Shown here: piece after piece, positions 12,039 through 25,700 of the stretch
Layout: every line of letters starts with the position of its first letter
Numbering within the stretch: the first letter of the stretch is position 1
Made by a program: the position numbers and the translations under genes
Notes under the pieces: model-generated
The model's input: the letters and a program-made list of their open reading frames with translations, nothing else
What the model was told of the DNA's origin: nothing
The model's database searches: none
Assembly: GCF_040802235.1 (NCBI RefSeq)
Contig: NC_133156.1
Span: 186,260,351-186,324,350, forward strand
DNA from: Manis javanica
Lineage: Eukaryota > Chordata > Mammalia > Pholidota > Manidae
DNA length: 64,000 nucleotides
Reading direction: 5' to 3'

Positions 12039-15000
12039 ATGAATCTAAAGCCTGAAATGGCAATAAGTACATACCTATCGATAATCACCCTAAATGTAAA
12101 TGGACTGAATGCACCAATCAAAACACATAGTGTCACTGAATGGATAAAAAACAAGACCCATCTATATGCTGCTTACAAGAGACTTACCTCAAACCCAAAG
12201 ACATGCACAGACTAAAAGTCAAGGGATGGAAAAAGATATTTCATGCAAACAATAGGGAGAAAAAAGCAGGTGTTGCAGTACTAGTATCAGACAAAATAGA
12301 CTTCAAAACAAAGAAAGTAACAAGAGATAAAGAAGGACATTACATAATGATAAAGGGCTCAGTCCAACAAGAGGATATAACCATTATAAATATATATGCA
12401 TCCAACACAGGAGCACCAGCATACGTGAAACAAATACTAACAGAACTAAAGGAGGAAATAGACTGCAATGCATTCATTTTGGGAGACTTTAACACACCAC
12501 TCACCCCAAAGGACAGATCCACCAAACAGAAAATAAGTAAGGACATAGAGGCACTGAACAACACACTAGAACAGATCGACCTTATAGACATCTGTAGAAC
12601 TCTATACCCAAAAGCAACAGGATACACATTCTTCTCAAGTGCACATGGGACATTCTCCAGATTAGACCACATACTAAGCCACAAAAAGAGCCTCAGTAAA
12701 TTCAAAAAGATTGAAATCCTACCAACCAACTTTGCAGACGACAAAGGTATAAAACTAGAAATAAATTGTACCAAGAAAGCAAAAAGGCTCACAAACACAT
12801 GGAGGCTTAACAACACGCTCCTAAATAGTCAATGGATCAATGACCAAATTAAAATGGAGATCCAGCAATATATGGAAAGAAATGACAACAACACAAAGCC
12901 ACAACTTCTGTGGGATGCAGCAAAAGCAGTCTTAAGAGGAAAGTATATAGCAATCCAGGCATATTTAAAGAAGGAAGAACAAACCCAACTGAATAGTCTA
13001 ATATCACAGTTATCAAAAGTGGAAAAAGAAGAACAAATGAGGCCTAAAGATAGCAGAAGGAGGGACATAATAAAGATTAGAGAAGAAATAAACAAAATTG
13101 ACAAGAATAAAACACTAGAAAAAAATCAATGAAACCAAGAGCTGGTTCTTTGAGAAAATAAACAAAATAGATAAGTCTCTAGCCAGACTTATTAAGAGAA
13201 AAAGAGAATCAACACACATCAACAGAATCAGAAATGAGAAAGGAAACATCATGACAGACCCAACAGAAATACAAAGAATTATTAGAGACTACTATGAAAA
13301 CCTATATGCTAAGAAGCTGGAAAACCTAGAAAAAATGGACAACTTCCTAGAAAAATAGAACTTTCCAAGACTGACCAAGGAAGAAACACAAAATCTAAAC
13401 AAACCAATTACCAGCAAAGAAATTGAAGCGGTAATTAAAAAACTACCCAAGAAAAAACACCCGGGACAGATGGATTTACCTCAGAATTTTATCAGACATA
13501 CAGAGAAGATATAATACCCATTCTGCTTAAAGTTTTCCAAAAAATAGAAGAGGAGGGAATACTCCCAAACTCATTCTATGAAGCCAACATCACTCTAATA
13601 CCAAAACCAGGCAAAGACCACGCCAAAAAAGAAAACTACAGACCAATATCCCTGATGAACATAGATGCAAAAATACTCAATAAAATATTAGCAAACAGAA
13701 TTCAAAAATATATCAAAAGGATCATACACCACAACCAAGTAGGATTCATCCCAGGGACGCAAGGATGGTACAACATTCGAAAATCCATCAGCATCATCAA
13801 CCACATCAACAAAAAGAAAGACAAAAACCACATGATCATCTCCATAGATGCTGAAAAAGCATTTGACAAAATTCAACATCCATTCATGATAAAAACTATC
13901 AGCAAAATTGGTATAGAGGGCAAGTACCTCAACATAATAAAGGCCATATATGATAAACCCACAGCCAACATCATACTGAACAGCGAGAAGCTGAAAGCTT
14001 TTCCTCTGAGATCGGGAACAAGACAGGGATGCCCACTCTCCCCACTGTTATTTAACATAGTACTGGAGGTCCTAGCCATGGCAATTAGACAAAACAAAGA
14101 AATACAAGGAATCCATATTGGTAAAGAAGAAGTTAAACTATCACTATTTGTAGATGACATGATATTGTACATGAAAAACCCTAAAGACTCCACTCCAAAA
14201 CTACTAGAACTAACATCCCAATTCAGCAACGTTGCAGGATACAAAATTAACACACAGAAATCTGTGGCTTTCCTATACACTAACAATGAGCCAATAGACA
14301 GAGAAATCAGGAAAACGATTCCATTCACAATTGCATCAAAAAGAATAAAATACCTAGGAATAAACCAAAGAAGTGAAAGACCTATACCCTGAAAACTATA
14401 AGACACTCTTAAGAGAAATTGAAGAGGACACTAACATGGAAACTCATCCCATGCTCTTGGCTAGGAAGAATTAATATTGTCAAAATGGGCCATCCTGCTC
14501 AAAGCAATATACATATTTGATGCAATCCCAATCAAATTAACAACAACATTCTTCAACGAACTAGAACAAATAGTTCAAAAATTCATATGGAAACACCAAA
14601 GACCCAGAATAGCCAAAGCAATCCTGAGAAAGAAGAATAAAGTGGGAGGGATCTCACTCCCTAACTTCAAGCTCTACTACAAAGCCATAGTAATCAAGAC
14701 AATTTGATACTGGCACAAGAACAGAGCCACAGACCACTGGAACAGATTAGAGACTCCAGACATTAACCCAAACATATATGTTCAATTAATATTCAATAAA
14801 GGAGCCATGGACATACAATGGGGAAATGACAGTCTCTTCAACAGATGGTGCTGGCAAAACTGGACAGCTACATGTAAGAGAATGAAACTGGATCACTGTC
14901 TAACCCCATAAACAAAAGTAAATTCAAAATGGATCAAAGACCTGAATGTAAGTCATGAAACCATCAAACTCTTAGAAAAAAATATAGACAAAAACCTTTT

Positions 15001-15871
15001 AGATATAAACATGAGTGACCTCTTCTTGAACATATCTCCATGGGCAAGGAAAACAAAAACAAAAATGAACAAGTGGAACTATATCAAGCTGAAAAGCGTC
15101 TGTACAGCAAAGGACACCATCAATAGAACAAAAAGGTACCCTACAGTATGGGAGAATATATTCATAAATGACAGATCTGATAAAGGCTTGACATCCAAAA
15201 TATATAAAGAGCTCATGCACCTCAACAAACAAAAAGCAAATAATCCAATTAAAAAATGGGCAGAGGAGCTGAACAGACAGTTCTCCAAAGAAGAAATTCA
15301 GATGGCCAACAGACACATGAAAAGATGTTCCACATTGCTAGTTATTAGAGAAATGCAAAGTAAAACCACAATGAGATATCACCTCACACCAGTAAGGATG
15401 GCTACCATCCAAAAGACAAACAACAACAAATGTTGGCGAGGTAGTGGAGAAAGGGGAACCCTCCTACACTGCTGGTGGGAATGTAAATTAGTTCAGCCAT
15501 TGTGGAAAGCAATATGGAGGTTCCTCAAAATGCTCAAAATAATCTTACCATTTGACCCAGGAATTCCACTTCTAGAAATTTACCCTAAGGATGCAGCACT
15601 CCAGTTTGAAAAAGACAGATGCACCCCTATGTTTATCACAACACTATTTACAATAGCCAAGAAATGGAAGCAACCTAAGTGTCCATCAGTAGATGAATGG
15701 ATAAAGAAGATGTGGTACATATACAGAATGGAATATTATTCAGCCATAAGAAGAAAACAAATTCTACCATTTGCAACAACATGGATGGAGCTAGAGGGTA
15801 TTATGCTCAGTGAAATAAGCCAAGTGGAGAAAGACAAATACCAAATGATTTCACTCATCTGTGGAGTGTAA
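12039..15871 (+). pseudogene. L1 ORF2 (endonuclease / reverse transcriptase), multiply disrupted
   Basis: In a live L1, ORF2 protein nicks the target and reverse-transcribes L1 RNA there. Domains in order: endonuclease 12039-12800 (LNVNGLN, QETYLK, GDFNTPL, SRLDHILSHKKSL), linker, reverse transcriptase about 13440-14400 ([42 protein letters not shown]), and C-terminal region ending with the cysteine/histidine segment [10 protein letters not shown] and stop at 15871. Lesions include a frameshift near 12150, a frameshift near 13120, a stop near 13356, a frameshift near 13450, a frameshift near 14375, a stop near 14706 and a stop near 14911. The endonuclease SDH triplet reads ADD, losing the catalytic histidine. 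The RT box usually FADD reads FVDD; both aspartates remain. Confidence 0.94.
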
Positions 15872-16215
15872 GAACAAAAGAAAAACTGAAGGAACAAAAC
15901 AGCAGCAGAATCACAGAACCCAAGAATGGCCTAACATTTACCAAAGGGAAAGAAACTGGGGAGAATGGGAGGGTAAGGAGGGATAAGGGTGGGGAAGAAG
16001 AAAGGGGTATTATGATTAGCATGTATAATGTGGGGGGTGGCGGAATGGGGAGGGCTTTGCAACACAGAGAAGACAAGTAGTGATTCTACAACATCTTACT
16101 ATGCTGATGGACAGTGACTTTAATGAGGTTTGTTGGGGGGACTTGGGGTAGGGGAGAGCCTAGTAAACATAATGTTCTTCATGTAATTGTAGATTAATGA
16201 TAACAAAATAAAAAA
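15872..16215 (+). repeat. L1 3'UTR and A-rich tail
   Basis: Contains G-rich stretches (aatgtggggggtggcgg, near 16026) typical of L1 3'UTRs and ends in aaaataaaaaag, which supplies a polyadenylation-signal-like AATAAA near 16206. Confidence 0.8.
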
Positions 16216-18869
16216 GAGTGATAGGAACAAAAGAACACAGATGTCAAATAACACGAATGTTAGCTTGAAGGGGCTCTCACTAGCCAAATCTGGGACATTT
16301 TGAGCTTTAAAATGAATATTTATAATAGTAGATAATAACTATTAATATAGGAATCCAAAAGTTTACACTAATATAAATTAATAAATAGTTCCACCTTACA
16401 ATAAAATGTCGATTAGTAAATGAGGTCAATACAATTATTTCAATTAAGGAAACTGAAGTAAACTTTCTCATTGTTACAGAATTAGTAAATGTTATATTCA
16501 GGCCATAAACCAAATTTGTTTGACTCTAGAGTCCAAGTTCTTAACAAGTACATTTAGCTTTCCATTTCTGATCTTATGACTTTCAACCAGTGACCTCTTG
16601 GCCTGACTGCTGGCTTTCTGTGAAGGTCTGGCAAGCAGCCCAGTAGCTGTAATCACGTAATGGAACTGTGAGTCCAGGAGCTATCATTATAAACTAAACC
16701 CACCTTTCATCCTTCCTGAAACTTTCCTTAGCCTCCTAGTCTTTGTGCAACTTTCACAACTTCTGACACAAATACTGTGAGAAAACATTCATATCCATTA
16801 AATTTTCCTGGTTGGTTTTTGTTTTTAAGAGCTAGAGTTAATGTTGACATGATTCTTTTTTTGAAGAGCTCAGCTAAACAAAACTTTTTTTTTGTTTTGA
16901 GAGGACTCAGTTGGCAAGAGCAAATCCATGCCCTACCCTCTGTTGGCTCCAAGAGTAGAATCACCCAGCAACTCAGACAGACCATATTTTGCAACAGACC
17001 CTGAGCTAGCTTTGTGTAAGACAGCAGATGCCAGCCGAATGCAACCTCTCCTCATGTCCTATGGTAGAAGTTTCCTTTCTAACTACACTAAAAGGTTTGC
17101 AGGCATAGAAAAATTCGAAATAAAATCAGATTTGCTCAAAACAAGTTCACTCTTGAAACAGGGCAAATTAGATGTAGTCTGGGTTTTTGATTTAGCTCGC
17201 TGGCTGGCTAAGACGTGGCTCCCACACACAGCACAATAGCACTGGGATTTAAGGAAAGGTCTTTCTGTTATACCAAATGATCTTATAACCACCAGTTGAC
17301 ACACAGCCACATGCCCTTCTCCATGCCACAACTTGGCAGTCACCTGTAGTCTGTGCTCTGAAATACTGAAATATAAGCCAAATATATGACAGAATTAATC
17401 ATGGACTTTGTTTCTCTTTGATTTGATATACTGAAGGTAAATCTATGAATGTAAATAAACACAATTATGGGTTTGGTGCACAACACTAATGATGTAGTAT
17501 CATATGCCTAATTTCATAACAGTACAAGGTGGAGTTCTCAGCCTAAACTCACTAGGACTAGATAAAGATCCTGTGGGGTGCTGGGCACTTAGAAATTTAC
17601 CAACTTTCCCTTCCTCCATCCCTCTTTTAAGCTACATAATACATTATTCTCAAAAGAAGGAAATATTTATTATTCAGAGTAAAAAAAACCCCAAATAATT
17701 ACAATGTAAGCAAAGTATAAACCACACATCAGAAGTAATGCTTCCTCAGAAGGCCCAGTTTGAGCATAACTGATACATTAATTAGAATGCAAAGTTTCTT
17801 TATGGTTAAATAGAAACCTCTGACCTTTAATTTGAACCCGAATATTCCAAAGTAGCTGCCTTCAGTGAGTGTGACTTATAAATTAAGGTGATGTTCTTTC
17901 TTCAGACCTGATGAGACCTAGTTGATTTTTATCTCTTCTGCATATGTTTCTCTTTTGAGAGGATGTTTTCAAATTTCAAGTAGGAATCTTTACTGTGCAT
18001 GTGTTCCTTATCTGAACAGCAGCAGTACAGTACTCTTCCTTAATTAGGCTTTTTAGCCGTTTCTTTCATCTGGTGGCTGCCATCACCACCACTATCATCC
18101 TCATTCTCATCAATTAATATTGAACACTGATTGAATGACAAACACTAAATGAAACCAAATCATACCACATGCGAAGGGAAAGAGCTAAATGTCTCAGAAG
18201 ATCAGAGAACTATGGATTTTTAAAACCAAAAGAAAAAAATATTTTGTAAATCGTGTAGTCTAAATCTTTTTTGCTATAATTTGCTCATATCTTCATCTAA
18301 ACTTTCTGGGAAGTCTAACATAGCCCTTATATCTCTGAGGATTCTTGACAGAACATCTTATGTCTCCTAGTCTTCTCTGGCCCAGATTTCCTGCTTGCAC
18401 TGGGTGCTTGCTCATCACCCTACCTCTTCTCACTTCCTTCATTTACTGTCTCTTGTATTGTCACATCTCACCTTGGTAGACCCTGCATCAAGCTCAGTCT
18501 TTTACTTCCCCCAGGTACCTCAAGATCAAAACAGATGTTTGCTAACAGTAGAGGTTAGCTGTATGTTAATGTGAGCTTCTTGGCACATCAGAGCTGCAAC
18601 AAAACAACTTAACGTTAAGTATTATTAAGCTTACAAATTCTTAAGTCTCTCAACAATAATACCTTTCACTAGGAATGTCTTGCACACTCTCTCTTGTGAG
18701 ACTCTGGCCTCCTGCTATCTTCCCCCCTCTCTCATTTTCCTGGATTCTTACCATTCCCCCTAACTGCCTTTTCTGTGTCAGGTTGTTAATAGCTCAAAGT
18801 TTATATTTTATCATGGAGTGTAATTTACTTTTATGTTATTCTCTTATGTCTTCCAGGCTGTTTTTTGAC
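16216..18869. other. Unassigned sequence
   Basis: No recognisable gene, RNA or repeat. It includes a moderately GC-balanced stretch at 16990-17360 with a short open frame of 103 codons (16928-17239) that I do not recognise and that has no splice-site or codon-bias support. The interval 18100-18120 has simple ATC-rich sequence. Confidence 0.4.
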
Positions 18870-19015
18870 ATATTTTTCCAATTTTTTATATTGTAGTAAA
18901 ATCCACATAATGCAAAATTTACTATCTTAACCATTTTTAAGGGTACAATTCTGTACCCTTAAGAACATTCATATTGTTGTGCAGTCATCACCAGTATTTT
19001 TATAACCAAATGACC
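18870..19015 (-). mobile_element. Old L1 3'UTR fragment
   Basis: Antisense old-L1 3'UTR-like sequence: the characteristic 'cataatgcaaaatttactatcttaaccatttttaagggtacaattctgt' type segment at 18907-18955 and 'gttgtgcagtcatcacca' near 18976. No coding content. Confidence 0.65.
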
Positions 19016-19089
19016 AAAAGGTATGATTCTGTTAAGCAGCAAAAAATTGTTCACTCTTAGAATTTTAATTTGAGACTTCAAAATAGTTG

Positions 19090-19150
19090 TTATATATGTG
19101 TGTACATGAATGTAATGTGTATGTGGGTATGCACACACGCACACACAAAC
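19090..19150. repeat. Impure TG/CA-rich simple repeat
   Basis: Alternating TG/TA then CA-rich stretch (atgtgtgtacatgaatgtaatgtgtatgtg, then cacacacgcacacac). Impure and short. Confidence 0.7.
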
Positions 19151-19779
19151 TCCCCTAGACACAGACACATGCTTATTCCCCTTATATGTGCCACAGTTCC
19201 TCCATAGATTGGTCTGCCTGCCACTTAGAAACAACTGGTAAGTTTTACAGATGACTATATCCTCCCAAAATAAAGAATTCATTACGTAAATCATGACCAA
19301 TATTGTACATTTTAAATTAAATATAAGGTTTCATGAACAGATGGAAGGGGGAGTTTATATTGCACATTACATGCCATGCTTCTTCAGATTGCCCAAATAC
19401 TTTCTTCTTTTCCCAACATTTAATTCCTACAGCCACTACTACCCTCTTCAAGATCTTTCTTACTCATACTCTCTTCTCTCTGTCTTATTCTGAGGATCTC
19501 TCCCTTTCTTGCAGTCTTTATCAGTTCTTCTTTTCTTCCTTTACCTAGGATCTGATATTTTCCAGTTCTTCCTATCCTTTTTATGCTGATCAATTTTATG
19601 TACTCTGAGTTCCTTCAATTTGAGTTGCCACACATCACCATGCTCAGCATAACAAAGAACCTTTATTTTTTGAAGTTAGTGGTAAGGGATTATAAATTCT
19701 GGTAATACTTTATAGATTTATAAAATGAGAGTGCATCACAATTTCAAATGCCCATAACTTTTGTCCTACCCATTACCTT
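19151..19779. other. Unassigned sequence with pyrimidine-rich stretch
   Basis: Pyrimidine-rich on the plus strand at about 19375-19575. No gene or named repeat seen. Confidence 0.4.
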
Positions 19780-20060
19780 AAGATTTTATCCTTAAATATA
19801 CTTGCATATATGATGTATGTATGAAGTTATTTATTACAGCATTATTTTAATAGATAAATATGGGGAAACCATGACAGCCAATTCCAAAGGGACAGTTTAA
19901 TGATGTACATTTATATGCTGAAATACTATGCAGGTGTCATAAACATTAAGGAAAAAATTTGAAGAAAATAATTTATATTAAATGATATGATTTCCAAGGT
20001 ACGTTATTAAGTACAAAATTAACACACAGATGAGTTTACAGATCTATCATTTGAAAATGT
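19780..20060 (+). mobile_element. Old L1 fragment (ORF2 C-terminus / 3'UTR)
   Basis: Decayed plus-strand sequence resembling the end of L1 ORF2: a form of 'gttattcattacagcattattt...atagataaatatgg' at 19826-19863, then 'tgctgaaatactatgcaggtgt' at 19916-19937. All frames are broken. Confidence 0.6.
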
Positions 20061-20239
20061 ATATATACATCAATTCTTGCTTTTTCTTACACAAAAGAGT
20101 CTCTGGAGTAGTAAGCAAGAATTTAATAATAATGGGTTAGAGATGAAAGCTCACTGGACCATTTGGGGTGGATCAGAGGCATATGTATTAAATGTTATGC
20201 ACTAAAAAGAGAGAAAAACAATTTATTTTCCTTCAAAAG

Positions 20240-22150
20240 CCATGAAAAATGTAAGTAGGATAGCATTTAAGAATAATAAAGATGAATGCATCCAAACTTT
20301 TTATGAAGCCAGTATCATATCAAGCCTTAAAATGCATAAAAAAAGAACAGTGCAGATCAATCTCCCTTATGATTATCAAAGTAAATCCTAAGTAATATAT
20401 TATTAAAAAGAAGCTAACAATATATTAAAAGAATGCCTTCTCCTGACCAAGTGGGATTTATTCTAAGGGTGCAACCATACTGCTCCATATTAATAGATCA
20501 AAAGGGAAAAGTCAGATAAACATCTCTATAGGTGCTGACATTTGATAAAACTTTATATCAACTTGATTTTAAAAAGAACCTGAATTTAAAAAAGAAATAC
20601 ACAAATATTTTAAATAAAATAGGAGAGATTAATACGACAAGTATGTATTTCAATCATGCCCAATGGAAAAATATTAGTTGCATTACCAATAAAAAACAAC
20701 ACCACCAAGATGTCAAATATCACCACTATTATGTACCACTGTTCTAGTAGTAATTCAGAGCCATTGTAATGAAGAAGGAAAAAAGAGTTAAAAATCATTT
20801 AAATTGGAAAATAAAATTAAAATTATTTTTTTAATGTGATGATTGCACACATAGAAAATCCCAAGACTCAACTGAATGATGTAGTGCAAATAATCCGATA
20901 TACAAAACTAACACCCCAAATTCAGGAACTTCCTATATAGAAAGAGCAAAAATTACCAAATATAATGGGAGAAAAGATCCCAATTACAATAACAAAAATA
21001 GTAACAATAAAAAGCTAAGGGAATAAAACAAAATGAATAAAATCTGTAATCTTGTAATCTGTAAGAAGAAAAAATTTAACATTAACACTGAGGAACAAAA
21101 GGAAGACTTTAATAATTAGCAAAGATACATTTATTCAATAATGTATGCTAAGGCTACTGAAAACCATTTGAGGAAATTGGATCCCCACTTATCCTCCAAA
21201 AAATTTGAAATGAATCAAATATTTTATCATAAAAATATTAACATAAAGGTAATAAAAGGAAAGCATGGAAGATTTAAAAATATTTTTAAAAATATCTAAA
21301 ATATGTAGTATAGGCAATGTAATAATTCCTTATCAATATAAAGAGCTCCTATGATTCATAACAAAGAAAACAAGCCAACTGAAAACTAGGCAAGGAGCAT
21401 AAACAGTTCTCAACAAAAGAAAAAAACGAATGTCTTTTAAAACATAAAAACCTCACTTATAAGAAAAGAACATAACATTTAAACCATTAAATGACTTTTT
21501 TACCCACAAGTTTTACAAAAATCAGAATACTTGATTGTACACTGTATTAGTTTGGTGAAAGTGACATTCTCATATAGTGTTGGTGGATGTATGTATTTGT
21601 ACAACCTCTATAGAATAATCTGCCAATATCCATCAAAATTTAAAATGCCTTTTTGCTTCCACCCTGTAATTTGATTTCTAGGAATTAATCCTGCATATAT
21701 ATTCACATATATGCATAATGATGTATACATAAGGGTGATTGGTGCTATATTGCTATTAACAAAAATACAAAAACTAAAACTAAAAAGAAACAACCAAACT
21801 CTCCATTAATAATGGATTATTGGTTAAATAATCTCTGGCAAATTCAAATGATACAAAACTATTCAAGTATGAAAAGGAATGAGTCGATTATATGCACTGA
21901 AACTGAAGGATGTTCAAGATAAAGTATTAGGTGAAAAAAGGTGAAAAAATTGAATATATTTATCATTTGTGTACATAAAACATAATGTACAAAAGTGTAT
22001 GCATGTCTGTTGACAACATATATGAAAGATACATAAGAAACTGTGAAGGGTGTTTGTCACTGTGGAGGAAAGCCAGAAAACTCACTTTTCATTCTTGATT
22101 TTTGGAATTATGTACTGTCTATAAATAGTTCTAAAATATTTTGCTTGTTG
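20240..22150 (+). mobile_element. Old L1 fragment (ORF2 RT to 3'UTR)
   Basis: Heavily decayed plus-strand L1. Landmarks in order: 'tttatgaagccagtatcat' near 20300, 'gaccaagtgggatttattc' near 20446 (RT finger region), 'gataaacatctctataggtgctga' near 20514 preceding the first catalytic aspartate region, and C-terminal ORF2 remnants near 21310-21900 including 'tagtgttggtggatgtatgta'. It ends with an AT-rich 3'UTR. Many indels; no frame longer than about 70 codons. Confidence 0.75.
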
Positions 22151-22400
22151 GAAGACAGAACATTTAGTCAGTGTGGCATGGTTGTCATAGAAGAAGTCTG
22201 TTCATACCATTGTTACCTCAGTTGAGTTATTTTGTTCTGGGAACATTTAATTCTTCCTTTTATTTAATTCTTAAATATATTCAGAAATATTACACTATAA
22301 TCCAAGATTGAAAGGAAATATGATTACATTCACAAAACAAAAATAGACATACACTAGTTAAGACAATTGAAACCAGGAGAAATTGCCAAATTCTTTGAAA
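22151..22400. other. Short unassigned spacer
   Basis: AT-rich sequence between two L1 elements; nothing recognised. Confidence 0.4.
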
Positions 22401-22412
22401 TAGAACATAGGG
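22401..22412. repeat. Target-site duplication, left copy
   Basis: tagaacataggg here matches tagaacatagtg at 28686-28697 and brackets the antisense full-length L1. Confidence 0.85.
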
Positions 22413-22734
22413 TTTTTTTATGGTATCATTAATATACAGTCACATAAGCAATATTGTAGTTGCTAGATTTCCCCCATTTTCAAGTCCCCACCCCATTACA
22501 GTCACTGTCCATCAGCATAGTAAGATGCTATAGAGTCACTACTTGTCTTCTCTGTGCTACACTGCTTTCCCCATGCCCTCATCCCACTATATTATGTGTG
22601 CTGATCATAATGCCACTTAATCTGCTTATCTCTCCCTTTCCCCCACAACCTCCCCAGGCGTTTGGTAACTGTTAGTCCATTCTTGGTTTCTGTGAGTCTG
22701 CTGTGGTTTTGTTCCTACAGTTTTTGCTTTGTTG

Positions 22735-25700
22735 TTACACTCCACAGATAAGTGAGATCATTTGGTACTTGTCTATCTCTGCCTGGCTTATTTCACTGAG
22801 TATAATACACTCTAGTTTCATCCATGTTCTTGCAAATGGTAGGATTTGTTTTCTTCTTATGGCTGAATAATATTCCATTGTGTATATATACCACTTGTTC
22901 TTTATCCATTCATCTCTTGATGGGCCCTTAGGTTGCTTCCATTTCTTGGCTATTGTAAATAATGCTGCAATAAACAGGGATGCATATGTCTTTTTGAAAC
23001 TGGGCTCCTGCATTCTTAGGGTAAATTCCTAGGAGTGGAATTCCTGGGTCAAATGGCATTTCTATTTTGAGTTCTTTGAGGAACATCCATACTGTTTTCC
23101 ACAATGGTTGAACTAATTTACATTCCCACCAGCAGGGTAGGAGGGTTCTCCTTTCTCCACATCCTTGCCAACATTTGTTGTTGTTTGTCTTTTGGATGTT
23201 GGCCATCCTAACTGGTGTGAGGTGATATTTCATTGTGGTTTTAATTTGCATTTCTCTGATGATTAGCATTGTGGAGCATCTTTTCATGTGCCTGTTGGCC
23301 ATCTGAATTCCTTCTTTGGAGAAGTGTCTGTTCAGATCCTCTGCCCATTTTTTAATTGGATTATTTGCTTTTTGTTTATTGAGGTGCATGAGCTATTTAT
23401 ATATTTTGGATGTCAACCCCTTATCAGATATGTTATTTGTGAATATATTCTCCCATACTGTAGGATGCCTTTTTGTTCTACTGATGGTGTCCTTTGCTAT
23501 ACAGAAACTTTTCAGCTTGAGATAGTACCACTTGTTCATTTTGCTTTTGTTTCCCTTGCCCAGGGAGATATGTTCATGAAGAAGTTACTCATGTTTATAT
23601 TCAAGAGAGTTTTGCCTAAGATTTCTTCTAAGAGTTTAATGGCTTCATGACTTACATTCAGGTGTTTGATCCATTTCAAGTTTTCTTTTGTGTATGGAGT
23701 TAGATGCTAATCCAGTTTCATTCTCTTACATTGTAGCTGTCCAGTTTTCCCAAAACCAGCTGTGGAAGAGGCTGTCATTTCCCATGGCTCCTTTATCATA
23801 TATTATTTGACCATATGTGCTTGGGTTAATATCTGGACTCTATTCTGTTCCATTGGTCTATGGATCTGTTCTTGTGCCAGTACCAAATTGTCTTTATTAC
23901 TGTGGCTTTGTAGGAGAACTTAAAGTTGGAAAGCAAGATCCTCCCTGCTTTATTCTTCCTTCTCAGGATTGCTTTGTCTATTTGGGGTCTTTTGCAGTTC
24001 CATAAGAATTTTAGAACTATTTGTTCCAGTTTATTGAAGAATGCTGTTGATATTTTGATAGGGATTGCATTGAATCTGTAGATTGCTTTAGGTAGGATGG
24101 CCATTTTGACAATATTAATTCTTCCTACCCAAGAGCATGGGATGAATTTCCACTTATTAGTGTCCTCTTTAATTTCTCTTAAGAGTGTCTTGTAGTTTCC
24201 AGGGTATAGGTCTTTCACTTCCTCGGTTAGGTTTATTCCTAGGTATTTTATTCTTTTTGATGCAATTGTGAATGGAATTGTTTTCCTGATTTCTCTTTCT
24301 GTTAGTTCATCATTAGTGTATAGGAATGCAACAGATTTCTGTGTATTAATTTTGCATCCTGCAACTTTGCTGAATTCAGATATTAGATGTAGTTATAGAG
24401 TGGATTCTTTAGGATTTTTTATGTACAATATCATGTCATCTGAAAACATTGACAGTTTAACTTCTTCCTTACCAATCTGGATGCCTTTTATTTCTTTGTG
24501 TGGTCTGATTGCCATGGCTAGGACCTCCAGTACTGTGTTGAATAGAAGTGGGGAGAGTGGGCATCCTTGTCTTGTTCCTGATTTTGAAAGAAAAGCTTTG
24601 AGCTTTTCACTATTAAGTATGATGTTGGCTGTGAATTTGTTGCATATGGCATTTATTATGCTGAGGTACTTGCACTCTATACCCATTTTGTTGAGAGTTT
24701 TTATCATGAATGGATGTTGAATTTTGTCAAATGCTTTTTCAGCATCTATGCTGATCATGTTATTTTTGTCCTTTTTGTTGATGTGGTGGATGATGTTTAT
24801 GGATTTTCAAATGTTGTACCGTCCTTGCCTCACTGGGATGAATACCTCTTGATTATGATGTATGATCCCCTTGGTGTATTTTTGTAATTTGGTTTGTTGA
24901 GTATTTTTGTATCTATGTTCATCAGGGATATTGGTCTATAGTTTTCTTTTTTTTGGTGTCTTTGCCTTGTATTGGTATTAGAGTGATGCTGGCTTCATAG
25001 AATGAGTTGGAGAGTATTACCTCCTCTTCTATTTTTTTTGAAAACTTTAAGGATAATAGGTATTATGTCTTCTCTAAATTTCTGATAGAATTCAGCAGTG
25101 AATCCATCTGGACCAGGAGTTTTGTTCTTGGGTAGGTTTTTGATTACCAATTCAATTTCATTGCTGGTAATTGGTCGGTTCAGATTTTCTGTTTCTTCCT
25201 GGGTCAGTCTTGGAAGGTTGTATTTTTCTAGGAAGTTGTCCATTTCTTCTAGGTTATCCAGTTTGTTAGCATATAATTTTTCATAGTATTCTCTCATAAT
25301 TCTTTGTATTTCCATGGTGACTGTAGTGATTTCTCCTTTCTCATTTCTGATTCTCTTTATATGTTTAGATTCTCTTTTTTTCTTCGAAAGTCTGGCTAGG
25401 GGTTTATCTATTTTGTTTATTTTCTCGGAGAAACATCTCTTGATTTCATTCATTTTTTCTTTTGTTTTATTCTTCTCAATTTTATTTATTTCTTCTCTGA
25501 TCTGTATTATATCCCTCCTTCTACTGACTTTGGGCCTCATTTGTTCTTTTTCTAGTTTCAATAATTGTGAATTTTGACTATCCATTTGGAATTGTTCCTT
25601 CTCCAAATAGGCCTGGACTGTTATATACTTTCATCTTAGTACTGCCTTCACTGTGTCCCACAGAATTTGGGGAATTGTGCTGTTTTTTTATTTTTCTCCA

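Larger units (their letters stand above)
10257..16215 (+). mobile_element. Full-length L1 retrotransposon, inactivated
   Basis: A complete L1 layout on the plus strand: 5'UTR from the start motif aaagatggcggtgtgag near 10261 to 10892, ORF1 10893-11747, inter-ORF spacer 11748-12038, ORF2 12039-15871, 3'UTR to about 16205, and a short A-rich tail ending near 16215. The flanks atgataaggatagaag (10241-10256) and gtgataggaacaaaag (from about 16218) look like a decayed target-site duplication, though they need a gap to align. Both ORFs carry several frameshifts and stops, so it cannot move itself. Its 3'UTR (with cttactatgctgatggacag) and the 3'UTR of the antisense copy at 22413-28685 are clearly the same family. 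Confidence 0.95.

Noticed and set aside
10893..15871. Retrotransposition-competent L1
   Set aside because: Both ORFs contain multiple frameshifts and stops and the endonuclease histidine codon is lost.
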